Shown piece after piece: positions 56,721 through 64,000 of a stretch of 64,000 bases of DNA. A program made the translations under genes and the position numbers. The DNA comes from Hemicordylus capensis (lineage: Eukaryota; Chordata; Lepidosauria; Squamata; Cordylidae): positions 14,527,320-14,591,319 of the forward strand of contig NC_069670.1 of the NCBI RefSeq assembly GCF_027244095.1, written 5' to 3'. The notes under the pieces are model-generated. The model made no database searches, was not told the origin of the DNA, and saw nothing but the letters and a program-made list of their open reading frames with translations. Every line of letters begins with the position of its first letter. Positions within the stretch are counted from its first letter, which is position 1.

Positions 56721-59308
56721 GGGGGGGCTGTGCGTGAAAGGTGAGGTTTGGGGGAGCTTCTCAGGGGGGAGCAGAGAGGCACCTGGAGGGCAGGGGATGG
56801 AGGCACGTGGGGGGTCAGGCTGGGAGAGAGTCAAAGTGGGGCAGGCCCGGGGTGTGTGGAGCATGGGGGCACTGGGGGGGGAGGCAGGGAGTGGGTCTGG
56901 GGGAGCTTGCAAGTAGTTGAGCAGCTGAGGAAGTGGGGGGGGGAGAGAGATCAGCCTGGGGAGGGCTTGGTGGGGAGCCGTCATGGAAGAACTGGGGATG
57001 TGGGTGTGTGGGGGGGAGAGATCGGGGGGCGCTCTGTAATGGGGGGGCTGGTTCCGGGATACCTGGGGAGCCATTGGGGGTGCGTGTGAGCTGGCCAGTA
57101 GCCCCTAAGTTCAGGCAACTGGGGAGTGATCAAGGAAGAAATCTAGGGAAATGGTATGTGTGTGTGTAGGGGGGGTGTAATTTAGGCTGGGGAGGCTCCA
57201 AGCAGATGGAGAGCCACTGAGGGGCTTGGCGCCATTAGCTTGCTAAGAGGGCAGCAGGGGGTTTGCCCCAAGGGGGAAAAAAAGGCAACGTGGGATTGTT
57301 GGAGGGCGCAGAAAATGGGCCAGGCGGGATTGGGGGGCCATGGGCTTTCGGAGGCAAGGTCTGGAAGATGCTGAGGCGGAGGTGCAGAGCAGGGGAGCTG
57401 CTGTGGGGTGCAGCAGGATGGGTGGGTGCAGGGCTGGGCTCACGAAGCAATGGGAGAGAGGCTTCCCATGAATGAGTTGAGGTGGGGCGGGGGGCGGGAA
57501 AGGCCACGTCCCAGGCAGTTTGGCTGGACAGACTCCCCTCAAAAAAGTAAGTCCTGTGTGTGGGACACTGCTGCAAACGGGGTGCAAATAATGTGGATCT
57601 GGGGCAGGGGTGGCTTTGTGCCCGAGGGAGGGATTCTTCCAGTGGGGGGGGGGCACACACAGAGGTTTATAAGTGGAGCTCAGGGAACAGAGGCTGGGCC
57701 GAGGTTAGCCATGTGGAAGGTGCCCATCCAGGTTGGGAAGAGGAGGCTGGTGCCAGGCGCAGAACCCTGTGGATCTGGACTCTGCAATTTGGTTGCTGCA
57801 GGACTGGCGATCTTGAGGATCTTGAGCGTTATGGGTCTGACCGGCTTCCTCCGTGTGGCATCTGGTCTCATCTAAGAGAGACTGGGAAGCCTAATTTCTG
57901 GGCCAAGTGGCAGGATCCCCCCTCCCTCCCTCCCCCCCCCCGCCCAAGGGGCTATTAGAATCTCGCTTTCAGGATTAGTGGGTTGGGGTTGTTGGGGCCA
58001 GACGATGCCATTTGCAACTGGAAAATAGGCTTCCCTCTTCCTGCAGTACCTGGCGCCTTGTATAGCTCGCCAGGTTGAGAGGGCACCATTAGCTGTGTAA
58101 TACAACTTCCCCTTCCTTTACTGCACATCTGTGGTCATTAATTTTGGGACCACTTTTGGGGAAAAAATAATAATGGGTGTTTTTTTTCCCAAAAAAATGG
58201 CCCCTGGGTCCTATGAGGCTGTTGCTCACTGCTCATCTCCTATCTCCTGAAAAAGATTTTGAGGCATGCAGAATCAGAGAGGGCTCAGTGCTGAAAGCTT
58301 CCTGCGTATCCAGCACCTATCCTGGATATGCCCCTTTCTGTGGGGCAGTCGGCACCTCTGTCTCCCCCCTCGGCTACCTTTTCTGTTCCTTCCTTTTGGT
58401 GACGCTTCCAGGAATCCCAGAGAAAAAAGGAGAAAAAATTATTCTCCATCCCTTCCCAATCCCTTTGCCTTTATTCCCTCCTCCATCCGTAACTAAGGAA
58501 CCTGGCTCTGGTTGCCATGGGAACTACATATGTTTACAAAATGATGTTCCCTACTAATAAGCCGGATGCTACCCATCTTTTAACCCCTTAACTCCTGCAG
58601 ACTTAGAGTTTTCCTTTTCTCCCTCCCTCCCTCTCTCCTTCCTCATCCACGCTTTGGGCAAAAACCGACACAGGTATCCACAGGTGTGGGGTTGAGTGAT
58701 GCCGCTGATTGCAAATAAACCCATAGCTTGGAACGGTGCTGTCTGCAGAAAGGAAATGGATCCAGATATGTTGAGCTTTCGGAGGCGTGGCTAGACCTTC
58801 TGGTGCTGTTCATTTGCAGTGGACCCCCCCCCTTCTCTCTCCCGTCCTCAGCTCCATGATCAATATTTGGTTACCCCCTTAATAAGGTTCAAGCACTTGG
58901 CCACATTTTCTAATGGGCGAAGGTTCCTCCGGCGAAGGTTCCCTCTAACAATTCTGTGTGTCCCTGTAGGTAAAATTGCGATTTGAGCTGCATTCATAAG
59001 CGTGGGGTGGGGGTGGGGGGGAGTGTCTGTTTTTCTCCCTGGTGTGTTAACACGGTCTACAAGGGTGAAGTCTTGTGAATATGGCATCTCCGGCGGCTGC
59101 CCCTTCTGTCTCTCGCTTGTACACAAGCGATTGGCAGGCTTCTAGAGGCAGAGCCGGTTTTAATTTGAAGGCTGACTCTGGGCCGTTTTCCCATGCCGGG
59201 CTCAGCCTGGGGACATGGCAGCAAAATCAAGGCGCAAGTGCCATTGAGCATATGCAGAATGCCTTGCCTTGACTGCTGTTTTTTTTTTTTTACCCAGTCC
59301 TCCTAGAA

Positions 59309-59513
59309 GGAGAGCTGGTCTTATGGTAGCAACCCATTGCTAAGCAAGGTCCTCCCATTTGAATAGGAGACTACATGTCAGCGCTGTAAGAAATTCCTCT
59401 TAGGGGAGGGAGCTGATCTGGGAAGAGCACCTGTATGCTTGCATGCAGAAGGTTCCAAGTTCCCTCCCTGTCATGGTCTGGCTCAGTAAAAGGCAGTTTC
59501 CTATGTTCCTATA
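59309..59513 (+). mobile_element. Composite 5S-rRNA/tRNA SINE, internally deleted
   Basis: gagagctggtcttatggtag caacc, gctaagcaaggtcctcccat, gggagctgatctgggaagag, then direct jump to gtctggctcagtaaaaggca gtttcctatgttcct. Confidence 0.82.
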
Positions 59514-59562
59514 TACCCATGAAGCTTGAGTTGCCTTTGAGCTTTGCCTCTTGTGCTATTTC

Positions 59563-59692
59563 GGCATAAAGCTGCTACCTACTGAGGCAGAATGCTGGTC
59601 TCTCTAGCTCAGTACTGTCTACACTGGCTGGCAGCAGTTCTCCAGGGTTCCAGAGTATAGGCTTTCCCAGCCCTACCTAAAGATACCAGAAG
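59563..59692 (-). mobile_element. tRNA-Ala-like SINE, 3' part
   Basis: cataaagctgctacctactg aggcag ... ggcagcagttctccagggtt ... cagccctacctaaagata. Confidence 0.7.
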
Positions 59693-59861
59693 CGCCTGCC
59701 AATATGGCCCCTGGGCAGGCGTTGTCCCGGGACCCCTGACCAATAAGCCAGACTCAGGTTACCTGGCCATTGCCTTAGGGAGCCCTTGTTCACAGAGAAT
59801 AGAAAGCTGAAGAGGCATTTGTAATGCAAATGTTGGTTTTGCATTTTGTGGTGAGTAACTG

Positions 59862-60108
59862 GCACAGCGGGAAATAGCCTGACTACCAAGCCAGAGGTTG
59901 CTGGTTTGGATCCCCGCTAGTATGTTTCCCAGACTATGGGAAATGCCTCTATCGGGCAGCAGCGATATAGGAAGATGCTGAAAGGCATCACCTCACACTG
60001 TGCGGGAGGAGGCAATGGTCAACCCCTCCTGTATTCTGCCAAAAGACAACCACAGGGCTCTGTGGTCGCCAGGAGTTGACACTGACTCAACGGCACGCTT
60101 TACCTTAA
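59862..60108 (+). mobile_element. Sauria-type SINE, full length
   Basis: ggcacagcgggaaatagcct gactaccaagccagaggttg, B box, gcagcagcgatataggaaga, tail gttgacactgactcaacggc acgctttacctta. Confidence 0.92.
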
Positions 60109-60109
60109 C

Positions 60110-60375
60110 CTGCTAACTTGGCAAAGAGGTACCTTTCAACGTGGCGATTCCGTTTTATTTAGCAGAGGGAGAGTAACTGGTTCTCTCCACCCCCAGCACA
60201 GTATCTCCAGTGACTGGTGCTGGTGTCTCTCTTATGTTTCTTTTTAGATTGTGAGTCCTTTGGGGACAGGGAGCCATCTTATCTTATTTATTATTTCTCT
60301 GTGTATACCGCCCTGAGCCATATTTGGAAGGGTGGTATAGAAATCTAAATAAATAAATACATAAATAAATAAAGG
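60110..60375 (+). mobile_element. L2-like LINE 3' end
   Basis: cctgctaacttggcaaagag gtacc ... tttttagattgtgagtcctt tggggacagg ... ccatatttggaagggtggta tagaaatc, (aaat)n. Confidence 0.75.
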
Positions 60376-60461
60376 ACTGGCAAGGAAGTTTACATCTAAG
60401 TTTAGTGGCAAAGCATGTGTCCTGTGGTTTCCAGGCTCAGCACCCCTGGGCATGGGCTGTA

Positions 60462-60635
60462 CTCAGAGCATCTGCTTTGAATGCAAAAGGTCCCAGGTTC
60501 GAACCCTGACATCTCCAGACGAGCCTGCGGGAAACTCGTGCCTGAAACTCTGGAGAGCCCCTGCCAGCCAGTGCAGACTATCCTGCATTTGATGGGCTAA
60601 AGGTCAGACTCAGAAGGCAGCTTTCAACATTCACC
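60462..60635 (+). mobile_element. tRNA-Ala-like SINE
   Basis: ctcagagcatctgctttgaa tgcaaaaggtcccaggttcg aaccctg; tail ggtcagactcagaaggcagc tttcaac. Confidence 0.8.
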
Positions 60636-61663
60636 TCGGATCGGGAAGCCACTCAGGTAGCAGGACAAGAGGGCTCCCCTTTTCGAGACCCTGGATTGCT
60701 GCCACTACTCAGAGTAGACCACACCAAGCCTGGCGGGCTGTAAGCTTGCCTCTGCTCCCTTCCTGTGTCTCTCTTCTGCTGATTAGCAAAAGCGACAGCT
60801 CGCTCTGAGAACATGATCTGCAGGGCTAGGTTCGAAGCCCCTCATTTTAGCAGTATCGGGCCGTGGTGACACACAGCTAGCAGCCGTCTGTGCTGACAGG
60901 GAGTGAACCGAAGCGGCTGTTAATGGCATCCCTCATCCCAGTCCTTACAGCGTGTTTTATGGCTTCCACCTCTTCCAAAAGAGCCTCTGTGGCTGGTTCT
61001 AGAAGAGCCGGAAAAATAATGGTATGCATTTAAAGGGGGGGGGAATCCAAGGGTCTGGCTCCACCGTGTAGCCCCCTCGCGGCTGCTCCCCATGCTGAAA
61101 GACCATGCTCATCAGCTCAAAGCAAAGCATGGTGACCTGTCTCACCGCCTTGCTGGAACTGAAGGAAGACTTCAGCTTGTTCAAAAGAAACCGGGATCTG
61201 CTCCCTGCACCAAAGGTGCTTCCAAAGTTGTGTGTGTAGAGGGGGGGAATCCGGAGCAATTGCCGGTGCATGTACCTATCTTTTCAGTCAGTGTACGTGT
61301 TCTTCTCGAAACGTGTGTTTTCTTCCTTGTGCATTAGAGTTACAGCATTTTGCTGCCTGCACACGCTGAAACGGAATCATTTTTTAAAAAAATAAACAAA
61401 CATGTAAATATTTAATCAATAAATTCTATCATGTATTTATAAATAAATACATGATAACACATAGAACATGCAAAGGCTGCCATGTGTTAAGCTGGGCCCC
61501 TAGGTGCTCGACTACACTACCCATCATCCATTGCCCAGCCATATCCACAGACCCAAGGTTCGAGACCTCTGCCCCGGGGCTTCAGAACAGCTCCTGTTCA
61601 TTTCAACAGGACATCCGTGAGAGAGCTTCCCACCGGATTGGACCCTGCCGCTGGCTTGCAAGG

Positions 61664-62115
61664 TGGAAAGCCGGTCTTGCGGCAGCAAGCACGAATTGTT
61701 CCCTTGACTAAGCAGGGCTTTCCTTGGTTTGCATTTGGATGGGTGACCACAGGTGAGCACTGTCTGCTGTAAAATACTCCCCTTTGGGTTCGGGGCCGTA
61801 GCTCAGTGTTAGAGAAGCCGTAAGGTCCCAGACGGTGTCCCTTGTAACAGGGATTCCCAGATGTTGACTACAGTACCCATCATCTCCAACTGCAGTGGCC
61901 TTTGGCTGGGGGCAATGGGGGTTGTAGTCAACAACGTCTGGGAGTCCCTGTTATAGGGAGCACAAGTCTCAGATTCAGTCCCTGGCAGCATCTCCAGGTA
62001 GGGCTGGAAAGGACCCTTGCCTGAAACCTTGGATGGCTGCTGCCGGTCCGTGCCGACAATACCGTGCTAGATGGACCAAGGGTCTGGCTTGGAATACGGC
62101 AGCTTCCTAGGTTCC
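61664..62115 (+). mobile_element. Composite 5S-rRNA/tRNA SINE with a hAT MITE inside
   Basis: Clearest view of the composite: agccggtcttgcggcagcaa gc, gactaagcagggctttcctt ggtttgcatttggatgggtgacc (5S-like), then ttcggggccgtagctcagtg ttagag and aaggtccca (tRNA-Ala A box and arm); hAT MITE 61833-61965; then gattcagtccctggcagcat (B box) and the tail to ggcagcttcctaggttccct. Confidence 0.9.
61833..61965. mobile_element. hAT-type MITE inside a SINE
   Basis: Inverted ends cggtgtcccttgtaacaggg and ccctgttatagggagcacaa, internal gactacagtacccatcatct / gggggttgtagtcaacaacg. Flanks gtcccaga (61825-61832) and gtctcaga (61966-61973) match at 7 of 8. Confidence 0.9.
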
Positions 62116-62964
62116 CTGTGCCTTGAATGGTGCCCCAAACCCACTGCTTTGCCTCGCCTCGTGGGAGGGCTTCCTTCCTCCAAGGGGGCATTTAAAACAC
62201 ACGCCTCTTGAGAGGGCCGCTGTGGGCCACAAATGCATGCTGAACGATCTTGTGAACGTGTCCTTGGAGAGTACAAACGAGGCAATCTTGCCTGCTGGGT
62301 CTGGTTTTAACTACCGCCCCCCTCCCCACAATTGGCAGCCACGGTTGCCCTGGCAACCAATTGAACCTCCCAGGCCTAGGCTGCTGAGGTGAAAAAGACG
62401 ATGCTGTATTTATCTCCCCCCCCACCACCACTCGCCATCTTCTCTCCCTCCCTGTCAGGGGCAAGTTCTGATCTCAGGGGGAGCCTCGTGTGTGCGGGGG
62501 CGTGTGGAAGCAGAACAGCAGTCGAGAGCGGCAGGCCTTTGATATCCACTGGCGCGTTGGAAATGGCTCCGCGTGGAGATAATGATACGAGGGACACACG
62601 TCATCCCCGGTCCCCACGATGCCTCCACGTTGCAGAACCGGAGGCGAAAAGCGGGTTTGTCTGAGCAAGGTGTAGAGGGCGCAGAGTTCAGGCCTCCAGG
62701 TAATGGCAGGCTGGGTCGTGAGGACGGAGCTGAGAGGCCGCGGTGGCCGCCGCGGTGGCGGGACACCCTCCAACGGGAACGCCCGTCCGTGCTCAGCATG
62801 AACTGCCACAGTCTGGAGGTGCAGGAAACGGAATAATTGTCCCAAAGTTGCTTCCCAAACATAACCTTGGGTCGTTTGGAATACACCGCTCTATTATATC
62901 GTGTCTCTTCTTTCCCTTCAGCAAGCTCAGGGCAGATTAAACATGTTTGTTATTTAATGTTACA

Positions 62965-63253
62965 TAGGAAGCTGCCATATACTGAGTCAGACCATTGGTC
63001 CATCTAGCTCAGTATTGTCTTCACAGACTGGCAGCGGCTTCTCCAAGGTTGCAGGCAGGAATCTCTCTTGGCCCTATCTTGGAGATGCTGCCAGGGAGGG
63101 AACTTGGATCCTAGATGCTCTTCCCAGAGCGGCTTCATCCCCTGAGGGGAATATCTCCCAGTGCTCACACTTCTAATCTCCCTTTCATATGCAACCAGGG
63201 TGGACCCTGCTTAGCTCAGGGGACAAGTCATGCTTGCTACCACCAGACCAGCT
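62965..63253 (-). mobile_element. Composite 5S-rRNA/tRNA SINE
   Basis: Plus begins cataggaagctgccatatac tgagtcag and ends with the reversed 5S-like head ggtggaccctgcttagctca ggggacaagtcatgcttgct accac. Full length and well preserved. Confidence 0.88.
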
Positions 63254-63337
63254 CTCATCTGTGTTTGTTCGTTTTACCTCCATATTGTATGCAGCCTTTC
63301 CACGGGAATGCTCTCGAGAGAGCTCGCAATATATTTG

Positions 63338-63593
63338 CATGAGAACGTAAGAAAAGCCCTTCTGGATCAGGCCCATCTAGTCGAGCATCTTGTTTCACAC
63401 AGTGGCCCACCGGATGCCTCCGGGAAGCCCACAGGCAAGAGCTGAGGGCATGACCTCTCCCCAACTCCAACTGCCGTTGAGAGGCATCCTGCCTCTGAGG
63501 CTGGAGGTGGCCTATAGCCACCAGACTAGTAGACATCGATAGACCTGACCTCCATGAATTTATCGAAACCCCTCTTAAAGCCATCCTGGCTGT
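63338..63593 (-). mobile_element. CR1-family LINE 3' end
   Basis: gagaacgtaagaaaagccct, gtggcccaccggatgcctcc, gactagtagacatcgataga, catgaatttatcgaaacccc. 5' truncated; abuts a Sauria SINE head at 63593. Confidence 0.85.
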
Positions 63594-63855
63594 GGGGATT
63601 CGAACCAGCAACCTCTGGCTTGGTAGTCAAGCTATTTCCTGCTGCCTCATGTATTCAGACAGGAAGGAGGCTTCAGCCAAGCTCCAAACAAAATGCAAAA
63701 CCAACATTTGCATTACAAATGCCTCTTCTTTGGCTTTCTATTCTCTGTCAACAAGGGCTCCCTAAGGCAATGCCCAGGTAACCTGAGTCTGCGTGGATTC
63801 AAACCGGCAACCTTCTGCTTGTTAGTCAAGCATTTCCCCACTGTGCCACTTTAAG
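63593..63855 (-). mobile_element. Two Sauria SINE heads flanking a repeated segment
   Basis: Reversed heads at 63593-63655 (ggattcgaaccagcaacctc) and 63790-63855 (ggattcaaaccggcaacctt ... ctgtgccactttaa). Between them, 63656-63790 matches in reverse 59750-59860 (gcaaaaccaacatttgcatt, agggctccctaaggcaatg). Confidence 0.8.
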
Positions 63856-63960
63856 GTGGAACTCTGGCAGAGCGTACAGCTCTCAAATGAGTGAGCCAAG
63901 CTGGGTGGTGTGTAGAGGAAGGCAAACTTCCCTCTCCAAGCAACAAGGATCCTGGGTGGG

Positions 63961-64000
63961 GAACGTAAGCACAGCCCTGCTGGGTCAGGCCCAAGGCCTA
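63961..64000 (-). mobile_element. CR1-family LINE 3' end, cut by window edge
   Basis: gaacgtaagcacagccctgc tgggtcaggcccaag, the reversed terminal block of the CR1 copies above. Confidence 0.7.

Larger units (their letters stand above)
56630..64000 (+). other. CNIH2: CNIH2 intron 1 (incomplete)
   Basis: Sequence after the exon 1 donor. The first 1.3 kb is G-rich with many G runs; 57.9-59.3 kb shows nothing recognisable; after 59.3 kb it is packed with SINE and LINE fragments listed separately. No CNIH2 exon 2 was recognised. Confidence 0.65.

Noticed and set aside
55319-56806. Long open frames on both strands (up to 495 codons) through the CNIH2 CpG island
   Set aside because: Composition is Arg/Gly/Ala/Pro-rich in every frame as expected at very high GC; no domain. 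The plus frame is in phase with CNIH2, but the conserved ATG at 56549 with a strong context is the family start.

Overview
This window is vertebrate nuclear DNA, almost certainly from a squamate reptile (lizard or relative). The genes have introns with GT/AG borders and CpG-island promoters. The repeats are those of squamates: Sauria-type tRNA SINEs with a Bov-B-like tail, a Bov-B/RTE LINE, CR1 and L2-like LINEs, and many small hAT-type inverted-repeat elements. The species cannot be named from sequence alone.

Four protein-coding genes can be supported. (1) PACS1, minus strand: only coding exon 1 (21989-22347) is here, with its CpG-island promoter; positions 1-21988 appear to be its first intron. 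(2) UQCRQ, minus strand: two coding exons (26503-26656 and 23524-23618) give a complete 82-residue complex III subunit. (3) RAB1B, plus strand: all six coding exons (28926-40532), a complete 201-residue small GTPase, with a 3' UTR to about 42130. (4) CNIH2, plus strand: only coding exon 1 (56549-56629), after a very large CpG island; the rest lies beyond the window.

Layout: 1-21988 is PACS1 intron 1, mostly unique or old repeat sequence, ending in a tandem array of fold-back units 44 bases from the splice donor. 21940-22790 is the PACS1 promoter island. 23.4-28.6 kb holds UQCRQ, whose non-coding first exon probably lies in the 28.3-29.0 kb island shared head-to-head with RAB1B. 28.9-42.1 kb is RAB1B. 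42.1-55.3 kb is intergenic and dense in SINEs, with a broken Bov-B LINE and a four-unit 116-base tandem repeat. 55.3-56.7 kb is the CNIH2 island, and 56.6-64.0 kb is CNIH2 intron 1, again rich in SINEs.

The genes are not an operon-like pathway. RAB1B (ER-Golgi traffic), PACS1 (TGN sorting) and CNIH2 (cargo export, AMPA receptor auxiliary) are secretory-pathway genes linked in mammals too. In human the order is PACS1-KLC2-RAB1B-CNIH2, all in one direction. Here PACS1 is head-to-head with RAB1B, KLC2 is absent between them, and UQCRQ (on a different human chromosome) occupies the gap. One inversion of a PACS1-KLC2 block plus arrival of UQCRQ would explain this. The other notable things are repeats: a composite SINE with a 5S-rRNA-like head joined to a tRNA-Ala-like part, nested hAT elements with 8-base target duplications, and tandem arrays beside two of the promoters.
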